Shown here one piece after another: positions 16,572 through 26,583 of a stretch of DNA of 64,000 nt. Source of the DNA: Pseudomonas phenolilytica (GTDB lineage Bacteria > Pseudomonadota > Gammaproteobacteria > Pseudomonadales > Pseudomonadaceae); assembly GCF_021432765.1 (NCBI RefSeq), contig NZ_CP058908.1, positions 1,194,001 through 1,258,000 of the forward strand, in the 5' to 3' direction. Position numbers and translations under genes: made by a program. A model generated the notes under the pieces. The model was given only the letters and a program-made list of their open reading frames with translations. It ran no database searches and was not told the origin of the DNA. Every line of letters starts with the position of its first letter. Position 1 is the first letter of the stretch.

Positions 16572-18620
16572 TTAGCCCGAGAAATTGAGCGAGCGCTTGC
16601 GTTTGCGGAGCAGGCTGTCCGCCTCACCCGGCATTGCCTGCTCCAGTAGGCTCCCGGCCTTATCCGTATCCGCCATTCCCGGCAGCACCGGCGGTTTGAT
16701 CTTGATCCCTGAGCCCTTGCCCGGTGCGCCGCCGGCGTTGATTCGCGCCAGCGGGCCGGAGATGGTGATGCCGCCCGGGTCGAGCTTGATGAAGCTGCCG
16801 CCGGCCTTGAGGGTCAGTTCAACGCCGGCTTCGATGACCATCTTCTGCCCGGCCTTGAGATGGATCTCGCGGCCGGCCTTGGTCAGCTGGGCGGTGCCGA
16901 GCTTGATGTGCTGGGTCTGGCCGACGGTGAGGTGGTCGTCGGGTTTGACTTCCACCTTGCGGTCGCCGGCAACGGTCAGGTGTTCCTCAGCGCGGAATTC
17001 GCTGTAGCTGTTGGCCTCCACCGTGTCGTGACGTTCGTGGCCGACGCGGATCTTCTGGTCGTTCTCGATGTTCTCGTCCCAGTTGCGCTGGGCGTGGAGG
17101 TAGATCTGCTCGGCGCCCTTGCGGTCGTCGATGCGCAGCTCGTTGTAGCCGCCACCGCCGGGCGAGCTTAGCGTCTTGAACACCGTGCGGGTCTTGTTGG
17201 CCGGCAGGTCGTAGGGGACCTGATGCTCCTTGTGGTACAGGCAGCCGGTCACCAGCGGTTGATCGGGATCGCCTTCGAGGAAAGTCACCAGTACTTCCAT
17301 GCCGACCCGCGGGATGGCGATGCCGCCATAGCGGTCGCCGGCCCAGCTGGAGGAGACGCGCAACCAGCAGCTGGTCTTGTCGTCGGCCTGGCCGTGGCGG
17401 TCCCAGTGGAACTGGACCTTCACCCGTCCGTATTCGTCGCAGTGGATCTCTTCGCCGGCAGGTCCGGTGACCACGGCGGTCTGGCTACCGAGCAATTTCG
17501 GTTTCGGATGTTTCAGAGGCGGGCGGAAGGGGATGTCCCAGGGGGTGACGCTGAAGTGGTTACGGTAGCCTTGGACGAAACCGTCACCGTTATCGACATG
17601 ACTGGTGATCGACTCTTCCAACACCTGCGGCTGCTTGCCTTCGTGCAGCACCTCGGTGAGCAACCAGAGGTCGTTCCATTCCCGGCGCGGGTGGTCGGAG
17701 ATCTCCAGCAGATGGCCGCTGACCAGTCCTGTTTGATCGCTGTCGCCTTCGGCCAGGCGATAGTCGTGGCGATGCCGTTCCAGTGCGCGTTGCGACAGGT
17801 GCTTGCCGCGGGCGCGCTCGGTGAAGCGGCCGGGGTAGTCGTAGTCCTCGAGATCGGGCTGCGGTATGGCGTTCACCGCTTGCTCGCCGCGATAGGCCGC
17901 CTCCATCAATACTCTGGGCTGCTCGAAATCATAGTCTCGACGGCTGACCCGGCTGGTGCGTGTGGCGACACGCACGGCGAAGCGCTTGATCACCGGCTCG
18001 TCGGCGGTCATGCCATTGTCCTGCAGGTAGGCGGTCGGCTGGCCGAGTCTGGCGAAGCTGGTCTGGTCATCGCCGAAAACCAGCACATGGCCGTTCGCGC
18101 TGTGCTGGAAGTGGTAATGGATGCCCTCTTCCTCGCACAGGCGCTGGATGAAGTGCAGGTCGGTCTCGTCGTACTGAACGCAGTATTCGCGCTCTGGGTA
18201 GATCACCGGGCCGCGCTGGAAGCGGTAGGCATCGGCCTGGATACCGTGTTCCTCGAGCACCTGGGCAACGATCTGCGGCACCGTCAGGTGCTGGAAGATG
18301 CGCTGGTTGGTGCGGTGCGCTAAGTAAGCCAGCTGCGGTACGAGCGTCAGCCGATAGCGGGTCTGGCGCTTGCCCGATTCGCCCTGGGCGATGCGGTGGA
18401 CCAAGCCGTGGATACCCATGCCGGCGGGGTCGAACGCGAGAAAGGCAGGTTTATGCAGCAGCGCCTGCAGATCCAGATCAGGCAGCTCGCTGACCAGCTC
18501 GAGGTCGAAGCGATACGGTTGGCTGATGGCTTCCCGACCACTGAAGGCGAGGACCTGCAGATCGTGCTCCACGCCTTCGAGCGTCAGGCTGAAGTGGGTT
18601 TCGTTAGCCGCGTTGAACAT
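16572..18620 (-). CDS. vgrG: T6SS spike protein VgrG (TssI)
   Basis: Trimeric spike protein of 682 aa. It has the gp27-like base (VHRIAQGESGKRQTRYRLTL with VPQLAYLAHRTNQRIFQHLT), the gp5-like OB region (PDQPLVTGCLYHKEHQVPYD) and a C-terminal beta-helix of short repeats (HLTVGQTQHIKLG, EIHLKAGQKMVIEAGVELTL). A tail of about 40 residues follows the repeats (PVLPGMADTDKAGSLLEQ) and could dock the effector encoded next. It is the only vgrG in the window, placed after stk in the operon. Confidence 0.95.
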   Translation of the reverse strand: MFNAANETHFSLTLEGVEHDLQVLAFSGREAISQPYRFDLELVSELPDLDLQALLHKPAFLAFDPAGMGIHGLVHRIAQGESGKRQTRYRLTLVPQLAYLAHRTNQRIFQHLTVPQIVAQVLEEHGIQADAYRFQRGPVIYPEREYCVQYDETDLHFIQRLCEEEGIHYHFQHSANGHVLVFGDDQTSFARLGQPTAYLQDNGMTADEPVIKRFAVRVATRTSRVSRRDYDFEQPRVLMEAAYRGEQAVNAIPQPDLEDYDYPGRFTERARGKHLSQRALERHRHDYRLAEGDSDQTGLVSGHLLEISDHPRREWNDLWLLTEVLHEGKQPQVLEESITSHVDNGDGFVQGYRNHFSVTPWDIPFRPPLKHPKPKLLGSQTAVVTGPAGEEIHCDEYGRVKVQFHWDRHGQADDKTSCWLRVSSSWAGDRYGGIAIPRVGMEVLVTFLEGDPDQPLVTGCLYHKEHQVPYDLPANKTRTVFKTLSSPGGGGYNELRIDDRKGAEQIYLHAQRNWDENIENDQKIRVGHERHDTVEANSYSEFRAEEHLTVAGDRKVEVKPDDHLTVGQTQHIKLGTAQLTKAGREIHLKAGQKMVIEAGVELTLKAGGSFIKLDPGGITISGPLARINAGGAPGKGSGIKIKPPVLPGMADTDKAGSLLEQAMPGEADSLLRKRKRSLNFSG

Positions 18621-18641
18621 GGGGCTTTCCTTGTCCTGATG

Positions 18642-19613
18642 TCATCCATGGGAGTGCCCGAACCAGCGCTGCAGGCGGCTCGGCGCGGGGCGGCTGAAGG
18701 CTTGCAGCAGGCCCGCTGCATCGATGCTGCGCTGCGCTTCGTCGAATGCCAGTGCCAGACGCAGTGCCGGCCAGCAGTGCGCCGGCAGCTGCGGCGGGCG
18801 CTGCAGGGTGCGGTCCAGCTCCATGGCTTTGGCCTGACGGGCGCTGAGCCGGCGATAAGGGTGGCTGCCGCTGGCCAGTTCGTAGAGCACGCAGGCCAGG
18901 GCGTAAACATCCGCCGCGGCGGTCAGCTCGCCACCGTCGAGCAGCTCCAGTGCGGCATAACGCGGCGTCCAGGCTGCAAAACGTGTGCGGCACAGGCGCG
19001 GCAGACCGGGGAGCAGCCCTTCCAGCGGTTGTCCGAGCCCATAGTCGAACAGGCGCAGGCCGTCATCGGCGAGCATCACGTTGCTCGGCTTCAGGTCGCC
19101 ATGCAGCACGCCCAGGCTGTGGGAATAGCTCAGCGCGTCCAGCAGCGGCAACGCGATGCCCTGCAGTTCGCTCCAGGGCATGCCCTGCGGGCGCTCGCAC
19201 AGCAGCTGGTCGAGGGTTGGCCCCTTGAGCAGCTCCAGGGTGATGAAGGCGCGCTGGCTCGCCGGGTCGATATCGAAGTTGTACAGGCGCACCACATGCC
19301 GATGGCTGAGGCGCGTGGTCAGTGCGTACTCGCTGTAGAGCAGGGCGCTGGCGTCGGGGTATTCGGCGAAATCCTCGCTGAGGGTTTTCAGCGCCACGTA
19401 GGGCTCCGGATCGCCGAGCTGTTCGCGCAGCAGATCGCGGGCGCGATAGACCGCACCCATGCCGCCGACGCCGAGCAGGCGCTCGATCCGGTAGCGGCCG
19501 CCGAGGACTTCCGGCAGCTCGCCGACAGGCGTTTTCGGTGCCTCCGACACCGGCGTGACCGCGGTGGAGGCCAGTGCAAAATAAGTGAGATCGCAGGCGG
19601 GCTGGGCGTTCAT
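18642..19613 (-). CDS. stk: T6SS-associated Ser/Thr protein kinase (Stk-like)
   Basis: A 323-aa soluble Hanks-type kinase. It has the glycine loop G48-V-G-G-M-G53, ATP-binding K76 in VALK, catalytic loop H171-GDLKPSN (HGD in place of HRD, D173 conserved), and D190-Y-G in place of DFG. There is no transmembrane or sensor domain, unlike PpkA. The ATG at 19613 overlaps the phosphatase stop by 4 bp. The phosphatase-kinase pair after tssM copies stp1-stk1 of the P. aeruginosa HSI-II locus, where it is thought to act post-translationally on the T6SS, probably through the FHA protein. Confidence 0.88.
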   Translation of the reverse strand: MNAQPACDLTYFALASTAVTPVSEAPKTPVGELPEVLGGRYRIERLLGVGGMGAVYRARDLLREQLGDPEPYVALKTLSEDFAEYPDASALLYSEYALTTRLSHRHVVRLYNFDIDPASQRAFITLELLKGPTLDQLLCERPQGMPWSELQGIALPLLDALSYSHSLGVLHGDLKPSNVMLADDGLRLFDYGLGQPLEGLLPGLPRLCRTRFAAWTPRYAALELLDGGELTAAADVYALACVLYELASGSHPYRRLSARQAKAMELDRTLQRPPQLPAHCWPALRLALAFDEAQRSIDAAGLLQAFSRPAPSRLQRWFGHSHG

Positions 19614-20341
19614 CGGCGTATCACCACGGCGCTGAGATTGTCTCGCGCCGGGCCCTTGAGTGCCTGGCGAAACAGCCGCTCCAGCGCCAGCTGCGTGGAC
19701 GGCAGGCTGAGCGCGGCGCCGAGCGCGTCGGCGGACATGCTCTGGTAGAGCCCATCGCTGCACAGCAGCAGCGTGTCGCCCGGGAATACGGCGAATTCGA
19801 GGATATCCAGCTCCAGCTTCTCGCTGGCGCCGATGGCGCGGGTCAATGCATGGGCGGCCGGGTGTTCGGCGGCAAGCTCGGGGCTGAGCTGCTGCTCGTC
19901 AATCAGTTGCTGCAGCAACGAGTGGTCGCGTGACAGCTGATAGAGACGGCCGCTACGCCACAGGTAGCAGCGGCTGTCGCCAGCCCAGATGCAGGCGGCG
20001 CGATCACTTTCCATAAGCAGGGCGACCACGGTACTGCCGATCACCGGATCGGGGCGCTCGGCGGTGACCGTCAGTTCCTGGCTGAGGCGGCGATTGAGCT
20101 CATGCAGGCAGCGCCGCAACGCCCGCAGCCGCTCCGGCAGATCGCCGCCGCCGGAAAGCTCGGCCAGCTGCTCGATGATCAGGCGGCTGGCCAGCGCGCC
20201 GTTCTGGTGCCCGCCCATGCCGTCGGCCACGGCCCACAGCCCGGCCTGTGGCAGGTCGAGAAAGGCGTCCTCGTTGCGCGCCCGCACCTTGCCGGTGTCG
20301 GTGCGCGCGGCGCTGCGCCAGCTGCACGCGGTTGCGCTCAT
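19610..20341 (-). CDS. stp: T6SS-associated PP2C-type phosphatase (Stp-like)
   Basis: A 243-aa PP2C Ser/Thr phosphatase. Metal-binding motifs are present: GKVRARNEDAFLD, LWAVADGMGGHQNGALAS, ACIWAGDSRCYLW and TLLLCSDGLYQSM, ending in ARDNLSAVVIRR. It should reverse phosphorylation by the adjacent kinase. The ATG at 20341 overlaps the tssM stop by one base; a GTG at 20344 is an alternative. It matches stp1 of HSI-II in position and size. Confidence 0.9.
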   Translation of the reverse strand: MSATACSWRSAARTDTGKVRARNEDAFLDLPQAGLWAVADGMGGHQNGALASRLIIEQLAELSGGGDLPERLRALRRCLHELNRRLSQELTVTAERPDPVIGSTVVALLMESDRAACIWAGDSRCYLWRSGRLYQLSRDHSLLQQLIDEQQLSPELAAEHPAAHALTRAIGASEKLELDILEFAVFPGDTLLLCSDGLYQSMSADALGAALSLPSTQLALERLFRQALKGPARDNLSAVVIRR

Positions 20342-23300
20342 CACAGCGTCGCCGGCAGCTTGAAGCCGCGCAACAGCGCGAGGTCGAACGGATTCGGCGA
20401 GCGCTGCGCATGCAGCAGATAGTTGGCGCGCAGACCGCCGAGGTCGGCCTTGAGCATCAGCACGTCGCGCCCGCTGTGGTAATCCACCTGCATCAGGTCG
20501 ATCAGGCGGAACAGCGACCAGGGCCCGGTGTTCTTCTCGATACCCACGCGACGGCCGCCGAGTTCCTCCACTACTAGGCTGGTGCGTCCGTCGTCGGCTT
20601 CAGCCGGCCAGCGGAACGCGGTCTGCACGATGGGCCCGTGGCGATATTCCAACTGCTGGTTGCCGAAGCGGAAGTCGGCCCGGCCGAGGCTCGAATCCAG
20701 CGAGTACGGTTCGAGCTTGAACAGGATCAGCGGCTCGTTGGGGTTCTCGGCGAAGAAGCTGCGGCGAATGCTCTGCGCCCGGCTCATCTGTGCAAGGAAC
20801 TGCTCGGACAGCGGCAGGCCGCGACCGTCGACCCGGCGTAACCGATACTGGCCGGCGCTGCCGCTGACGAAGGGCTTGAGGTAGCGCTCGAAGAAGCTGT
20901 CCGCCAGGCCCTGGGCCTTGAAGAACTCGCGGAAGTCGGCGAGGGCGACGTCGCTGGCGCTGTGGGCGCTGAACGGATAGCGCTCGCGCAGGGCACCGCG
21001 GTAGCTGGCGTAGAGCTCGTTGCGATAACGCTGGTTGAGGTAGTGATAGGCATCGCTGAGCACCAGCGACCAGCTGTCCTCGGCCAGCAGCCCCAGCCAC
21101 TTGCCCAGCGGCTGCGGCAGGCGTGCAGCGCTGTTGCGCAGCTGGTTGATGGCATCGCGCTGGCCGCCCATGCGTGCCTTGGCCATCTCGAAGGCGGCCT
21201 GTTCCGGTGCGCTGGCATGGGCCAGCGAGGCCAGCTGCAATTGCAGGGCGTCGAGTGCCTGCAGGCTTGCCGTCAGCTCAGGACCAGCCGCGCCGTTTTC
21301 GTTGAGCAGCTGGTGCAGCGGCGCAAAACGGCGTTCGAGGGCCTTGCGTGCGGTGTCCGGTACGTTCTTCAGTAGCGCGGCCTGCTCCGCTGCCGCGGTA
21401 GCCAGCTTGGCCGCCTTGCCGAGCTTGCCACCGGCGCCTTGCGCCGCTTCGGCCAGCTCGCCGGCCTCGGCGGTCGCTTCGGTCACACCGGCGAAGCGGG
21501 TGTTCTCGCGTATTTCCAGCAGCAGTTGCAGCAGCGGCGAGTTGGCGGCGGTGAGCCCGGCGAGCTGCGCGGCACCCTGCGCCGCACTGCCGGCGGGGAG
21601 GATGTTCAGCTGGGCGATTGCCTCGCTCCAGTGTGCGGCGTAGTCGCGGAAATACAGCTGTTCCATTTCCACCAGCAGGCGGCTGAGGTCCTTGGCGCTG
21701 AGGCTGTCGCCTTCGCCCAGCACCCAGTTGTCGCGCAGGATCTCGCTGACCAGATCGCCACCCTGGGCGACGAACAGCTTCTGGTAGCCTTGCTGGGTGT
21801 AGAAGCCGGGAATCGTGTAGTCGCCGCCGACGAACAGTGCCGCCTGCGGGCCGAGCTGGGTGTTCAGCCGATAGTCGGGAAGGTTGCGTGCCTGATCGCG
21901 CAGCATGCGGTACACCACTGCCGCCAGCGATTCGCTGCGCAGCTGGGCACGGGCCTTGGTCACCAGTTTTTCGTTCAGCTGATACGGCGCAAAGGATTCT
22001 TCCAGCAGACGCGCAAAGTGCGTGTTGAGCCCCTGCTGCGCCACGGCATTGCCCGGATGGCGCAGCGACCAGTCGGCGGCCAGCCAGTCCTTGAGAAACG
22101 CCGCATCACGGCGTTCGGCCAGGTTCAGCATGAGATAGGCGCGCAGGCTACCGAGCAGTTGCTCGCGGTCGTTCAGGTTGGCGCGAATCTGCGCTTCCAG
22201 CTGCCGGCCGACACGTGGCAGCAGCAGTTTCTCCAGATCGCGGCGGTAGGCCTCGTGCAGCGTCGGGTCGACCGCCTCGCCCTGATACAGACCGCCCCGG
22301 CGCAGCCAGGACACCTCATCTTTCGGCGGGAACACCTCGGTCGCCGCATAGCTCGCGTCCAGAGCCTTGAGCGTACGTAGCGCCTCGTCTCCCGCCTCGA
22401 TGGACTTGCGCTCGCTGCCGAGTTGCTGGGCGATGCCGCGCAGCTGTTCCAGGCGCTCATGGTTGCCCGAGAAGTTCATCGCCCAGGCGCCGCCGATCAG
22501 CAGCAGGCAGCCGAAGGCGCCGGCATAGAGGGCACGCTGGCCCCAGTCGATGCGGCGTACCTCGCGTTGGTCGAGGCCCGCCAGCTCGGCTTCCGGGAAG
22601 ATCACCCGGCTGAGCAGCTGATTGATGAAGCGCGCACGGCCGCTGCGGAAGGTTGGCAGTGCACTGCTGGCCAGGCCGAGCTGACGACCGATGCCGGCGG
22701 TGAGCGGGTCGAGACCTTCGCGCAGTTGCGGCGCGCTGGTCAGGTAGAAGCCCCGCAGCTGGCTGGCACGCTGGTAACGGTTGCCGGCGAAGGCGAGTTC
22801 GATAAACAGGCTCAGATGCTCGCCGATCTGCCCCAGCTGATGGGGGAAGTCGAGGATGCGGCCACGGCGCTGGGTATCGCGCTCCTGATGCATGCGCAGG
22901 ATCACCTGGCTGTTCAGCCGGCGCAGCAGTTCCTCGAACTCCTGGCGCACGACCTGCGCGTCGCTGCCATTCTGTTCTTTGCGGAAACTTGCGCCGAGCA
23001 CCTGGTCGCTTTCCTCCCGCGACAGCTGCTCGAAGAACTCGTCGAAACCGAGAATCCGATCGGCCTTGCTCAGCACCAGGTAGACCGGCACGTCCACGCT
23101 CAGACGTTGATGGATCTCGTGCAGGCGCTGACGGGTCTGGCGGGCAAGGTTCTCCAGCTCCAGTTCACTGCCGCCCTGCAGCTGGTCCACCGGCAGGTTG
23201 ACCAGCACGCCGTTGAGCGGACGGGCACGACGCCTGCGCAGCAGACCGAGCAGGGTGTCCCAGGCGCTGCCGTCGACGGCAGCGTCGGGCTGGGTCAGAT

Positions 23301-23874
23301 AGCGGCCGGCGGTGTCGATCAGCACGGCATGATCGGCGAAGTACCAGTCTGCAAAGCGGGTGCCGGAGACATCCTTGGTCAGGCGCTGCTGTTCACTGCG
23401 GTTGAGCGGAAAATCCAGCCCGGAGAAGTCCAGCAGGCTGGTCTTGCCGCTACCCTGAGGGCCGATCAGCAGGTACCAGGGCAGCTCGCGGCGCCATTTC
23501 TCGCTGCGCCCGCGATAGAGGCTCGAGGTCTTCAGGATACGCAGCGCCTGCCTGAAGCGATGGCGCAACTCCTGTTGCTCTTCGCCGATCAGGCCGTCGC
23601 GGCGCAGTTGTTCCTGAACGTCCTGATCCTCGGCGTCGCGCTTCTTGCGCGCGCTGGCGCGCCAGCTGGCGAAGACCATGGCCAGGCCCCAGCCGAGAAA
23701 CAGCACGCTGATGCTCAGCAGGCGGGCGGTCGAGGATTCCCAGAATCGGTAGTCGTCGACTGCCAGCAGCGGCCCGACGAACCACACCACGACTGCCAGC
23801 AACAGGACCAGCAGCAGGCTCCAGACCCAGGTTCGGCGCAGCACGGCGCCGAGTTTGCCGAAGAACGTCTTCAT
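20341..23874 (-). CDS. tssM: T6SS inner-membrane complex protein TssM (IcmF)
   Basis: A 1177-aa inner-membrane protein of the TssJLM complex that spans the envelope. Two N-terminal membrane segments lie at about 14-34 and 50-66, a third near 450-470 (LYAGAFGCLLLIGGAWAMNF). The cytoplasmic domain has a Walker A (GPQGSGKTSLLDFSG). The long periplasmic part carries the IcmF-associated and DUF1215-type regions and ends in the TssM C-terminal beta domain that binds TssJ. It starts 2 bp before the end of tssL. Confidence 0.95.
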   Translation of the reverse strand: MKTFFGKLGAVLRRTWVWSLLLVLLLAVVVWFVGPLLAVDDYRFWESSTARLLSISVLFLGWGLAMVFASWRASARKKRDAEDQDVQEQLRRDGLIGEEQQELRHRFRQALRILKTSSLYRGRSEKWRRELPWYLLIGPQGSGKTSLLDFSGLDFPLNRSEQQRLTKDVSGTRFADWYFADHAVLIDTAGRYLTQPDAAVDGSAWDTLLGLLRRRRARPLNGVLVNLPVDQLQGGSELELENLARQTRQRLHEIHQRLSVDVPVYLVLSKADRILGFDEFFEQLSREESDQVLGASFRKEQNGSDAQVVRQEFEELLRRLNSQVILRMHQERDTQRRGRILDFPHQLGQIGEHLSLFIELAFAGNRYQRASQLRGFYLTSAPQLREGLDPLTAGIGRQLGLASSALPTFRSGRARFINQLLSRVIFPEAELAGLDQREVRRIDWGQRALYAGAFGCLLLIGGAWAMNFSGNHERLEQLRGIAQQLGSERKSIEAGDEALRTLKALDASYAATEVFPPKDEVSWLRRGGLYQGEAVDPTLHEAYRRDLEKLLLPRVGRQLEAQIRANLNDREQLLGSLRAYLMLNLAERRDAAFLKDWLAADWSLRHPGNAVAQQGLNTHFARLLEESFAPYQLNEKLVTKARAQLRSESLAAVVYRMLRDQARNLPDYRLNTQLGPQAALFVGGDYTIPGFYTQQGYQKLFVAQGGDLVSEILRDNWVLGEGDSLSAKDLSRLLVEMEQLYFRDYAAHWSEAIAQLNILPAGSAAQGAAQLAGLTAANSPLLQLLLEIRENTRFAGVTEATAEAGELAEAAQGAGGKLGKAAKLATAAAEQAALLKNVPDTARKALERRFAPLHQLLNENGAAGPELTASLQALDALQLQLASLAHASAPEQAAFEMAKARMGGQRDAINQLRNSAARLPQPLGKWLGLLAEDSWSLVLSDAYHYLNQRYRNELYASYRGALRERYPFSAHSASDVALADFREFFKAQGLADSFFERYLKPFVSGSAGQYRLRRVDGRGLPLSEQFLAQMSRAQSIRRSFFAENPNEPLILFKLEPYSLDSSLGRADFRFGNQQLEYRHGPIVQTAFRWPAEADDGRTSLVVEELGGRRVGIEKNTGPWSLFRLIDLMQVDYHSGRDVLMLKADLGGLRANYLLHAQRSPNPFDLALLRGFKLPATL

Positions 23875-23875
23875 C

Positions 23876-24757
23876 TCATTTCATCCCTGACGAGGTGGAA
23901 TCGCCGGCATCCATGTCCAGCGAGCGATAGGGTTGCAGCACGCTCTCGCGTTGCTCGCCGAGCACCCAGGCGAAGCCGCCGTAGATCACCCCGAGACAGA
24001 TCAGGGTAAACAGCGCCACCATCCACCAGGGCACAATGCGCACCAGACGCCGGCGGGTGTCCTTGAGGCCTTCCCAGTGCGGCGACAGCTCGCGCGGTAT
24101 ATCGCCGCGCATCTGGCGAATCTGTCGGTAGAGGCTGTCGCGTACCGCTTCCAGCTCGAGCATGCCGCGCGGTAGCACGCGATACTTGCCCTCGAAGCCG
24201 AGCGACAGGCAGAGGTACATCAGCTCGAGCATCGGCAGGTGCTTGACTGGGTTGCGCGACAGCCGCTCGAGCAGCTGGAAGAATTTCTCTCCGCCGAAGG
24301 TCTCGTTGTGGAAGGAGGACAGCAGGCTCATCTGCGACCATTCGCTCTCGTTGCCCCAGGGCGTGGTCACCACGGCCTCGTCGAGCACGGTGCAGAGCAC
24401 GTAGCGCGCCGCCATCACCTGGCTGCTTTCGGCGCCGTCATGCAGCGCGCGATGCTCGAACAGCTTGATCGCGCCGCTCAACTGCCCGTGCAGGGCCTGC
24501 AGGTCTTCGCTTTCCAGGCTGTGCTTGAAGCGCACCACTTCCGACAGCAGCGGCGAGGCGGCGGCCACTAGCGGGTTGAGGCTGATGTTGAAGGTTTCCG
24601 CCGGGCGCAGGCGGGCGGCGTAGATCATCCGCTCCTCCAGCTGCTCGAAGCGCGGCGGGCTGTCGAAGTCGGTCAGCGGGCTCTGCGCCGGGGCCTCTCC
24701 CGCTCGATTGACGATGACCGTGCGGTCGTCCTGTCCGTAATCCATTTCCTTGATCAT
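23876..24757 (-). CDS. tssL: T6SS membrane protein TssL (DotU/IcmH)
   Basis: A 293-aa tail-anchored inner-membrane protein. The cytoplasmic DotU domain includes CTVLDEAVVTTPWGNESEWS, SFHNETFGGEKFFQLLERL and YLCLSLGFEGKYRVLPRG. One transmembrane segment lies near the C-terminus (WWMVALFTLICLGVIYGGFA). There is no C-terminal OmpA-like peptidoglycan-binding domain, so the complex must rely on another protein or none for that contact. Confidence 0.95.
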   Translation of the reverse strand: MIKEMDYGQDDRTVIVNRAGEAPAQSPLTDFDSPPRFEQLEERMIYAARLRPAETFNISLNPLVAAASPLLSEVVRFKHSLESEDLQALHGQLSGAIKLFEHRALHDGAESSQVMAARYVLCTVLDEAVVTTPWGNESEWSQMSLLSSFHNETFGGEKFFQLLERLSRNPVKHLPMLELMYLCLSLGFEGKYRVLPRGMLELEAVRDSLYRQIRQMRGDIPRELSPHWEGLKDTRRRLVRIVPWWMVALFTLICLGVIYGGFAWVLGEQRESVLQPYRSLDMDAGDSTSSGMK

Positions 24758-24762
24758 GTCGC

Positions 24763-26094
24763 TCAGTCCCTGACCGCCCAGAATTTCAGTTCGAGCCCGG
24801 CGAAGTCACCGGACACATGGAAGGCAAAGCCGCCGGAACGCTCCAGTTGCGCCTGGTCCTCGGCGCTGAGCTCCAGGGCGAAATAGGTCTTGCCGGCATG
24901 GAAGGGGATCTGCCGCGGCGCCACCGGCAGCGGCTTGAGGCGGATACCCGGCAGATGCAGGTTGACCAGCTGGCGGATGCGCTCCACCGGGCCGATCTTC
25001 AGGTGCGCCGGTAGGCGGGTGCGCAGCGTTTCCGAATCGCACTGGGCGCTGGCGGCGAGCACGAAGGAGGCGGTGCCGAGCAGCTTGTGATCGTGCAGTG
25101 GCGATACCTGGATGCCGTACTGGCGTTGCTGCAGCAGCAGTTCGATGGCGTGCTGCTCGAGCACCATCGACAGCACCTGGCGGATCGCGTCCATCAGCTT
25201 GCGGAAGCTCGCGCCCTGGTCACTGTGCTGGTAACGGCCGTCCAGGCGCGGGCGCTTGCTCTCGCTGGAGAAGGTCGCCAGCTCGCCGAGCAGGCCAAGC
25301 AGGTCGCGGTAGATCTGCTCCGGGTGCACCTGCTCCACGCCCAGGTAGTGGCGCAGCACCGGTTCGTGACGGTTGATCAGCTGCAGCATCATGAAGTCGC
25401 CGACCTCGGCGCCACCGACCTTGCCGGTGGCGCTGATGCGCTCGGCGAGGGTATCGCCGCGGTGGGCGAGCATGCTGATCACTTCCTTCAGGCAGGACAG
25501 CAGGTAGCCCGAAGCCTGGAAGTTGACGTAGGTGGGAATGAACTCGGGGTCGAGGCTGATGACCCCGTCCGGCGTGGTGTCCAGCACCTCGCACAGCTGC
25601 AGCTTCACGTAGGCCTGGTCGCTCTGCTGCTCGCCCAGCAGCAGGCGAAAATCCGGCAGGCCGGTGCTGACCTGGCTGGTGCTGCTGTCGCCGGCATTGG
25701 AGTCGGCGACATCCAGCTCATGGGCGGTGTAGCGCGCCAGCACATCCTTCTGTTCGGGACGACGCGTTTCGATGTGGTTGCCGGTAACCAGTGGCAGCGC
25801 GAGGTATACCGGTGTACTGCCGGTGTTCGGCGGAATGTCCAGCGCCAGTGGCTCGCGCTCGCTGCCCAGCTCGAACAGCGTACCGTCCGGGAGGATGCCG
25901 CTGGCCTGGCTGAGCACCAGCTTGCCCATGTTGAGGAACTGGCGGTCGATCTCCAGATTGAAGAATCCCCAGGCATAGCTGCTCAGCTTCTGGGTGCGCG
26001 TCTTGAGTTGGTGATCGTAATATCGATCGCTTTGCTGGAAGTGCTGCGGGCGCAGCAGCATGCCTTCCTGCCAGACAACCTTGTGCAGGCTCAT
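24763..26094 (-). CDS. tssK: T6SS baseplate protein TssK
   Basis: A 443-aa baseplate component that links the TssFGE wedge to the TssJLM membrane complex. The N-terminus (VVWQEGMLLRPQHFQQSDRY) and internal motifs such as QASGYLLSCLKEVISMLA are family hallmarks. It lies between tssJ and tssL with gaps of under 6 bp. Confidence 0.95.
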   Translation of the reverse strand: MSLHKVVWQEGMLLRPQHFQQSDRYYDHQLKTRTQKLSSYAWGFFNLEIDRQFLNMGKLVLSQASGILPDGTLFELGSEREPLALDIPPNTGSTPVYLALPLVTGNHIETRRPEQKDVLARYTAHELDVADSNAGDSSTSQVSTGLPDFRLLLGEQQSDQAYVKLQLCEVLDTTPDGVISLDPEFIPTYVNFQASGYLLSCLKEVISMLAHRGDTLAERISATGKVGGAEVGDFMMLQLINRHEPVLRHYLGVEQVHPEQIYRDLLGLLGELATFSSESKRPRLDGRYQHSDQGASFRKLMDAIRQVLSMVLEQHAIELLLQQRQYGIQVSPLHDHKLLGTASFVLAASAQCDSETLRTRLPAHLKIGPVERIRQLVNLHLPGIRLKPLPVAPRQIPFHAGKTYFALELSAEDQAQLERSGGFAFHVSGDFAGLELKFWAVRD

Positions 26095-26096
26095 GC

Positions 26097-26579
26097 TTAT
26101 TTTCCTTCTTCGGCGAGCGGGTCGAACAGCGCGATGCCACGCTCGTCCAGGCTCAGGGCGATGCGGGTGCGCTCTTGCGGCGGCACGGCGATGACGTAGC
26201 GCCAGCTGGCTTCCGGCAGGTCGCGGTAGGCGGCCAGCACGCCGACGTAGCGGCTGCCGTCCTGCACGGAGAGCTTCAGCTCACGGCTTTCGCCGGGACG
26301 CAGTTCCAGTTCCTCGGAGGTCACCAGGTCTGGCGCCAGTGCTTCCTTGGGCCGCTGGTAGAGGGCGAAGAAGTCGCCGTTTTCGAACGCCACTGGATGC
26401 TTGAGCTCCAGCAGGCGCAGCACGATCGGCGAAGGCCGGCCGTTGAGGTCGGGGTTGAGACGGTCGCTGCCGTGCAGCTCGAGGTCGAGCTTGGTCAGCT
26501 TGGAGTACGGCGACAGTGCCGAGCAGCCGCCCAGTACGAGCAGCGAGGCCAGCATGGCCAGGGTGATGCGACGAGGCAT
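26097..26579 (-). CDS. tssJ: T6SS outer-membrane lipoprotein TssJ
   Basis: A 160-aa lipoprotein with signal peptide MPRRITLAMLASLLVLGGC, where the lipobox LGGC gives an acylated Cys at residue 19. The mature domain has the transthyretin-like TssJ pattern (RPSPIVLRLLELKHPVAFEN, then FFALYQRPKEAL and a GESRELKLSV strand). It anchors TssM to the outer membrane. It matches lip2 in HSI-II gene order. Confidence 0.93.
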   Translation of the reverse strand: MPRRITLAMLASLLVLGGCSALSPYSKLTKLDLELHGSDRLNPDLNGRPSPIVLRLLELKHPVAFENGDFFALYQRPKEALAPDLVTSEELELRPGESRELKLSVQDGSRYVGVLAAYRDLPEASWRYVIAVPPQERTRIALSLDERGIALFDPLAEEGK

Positions 26580-26583
26580 GGGA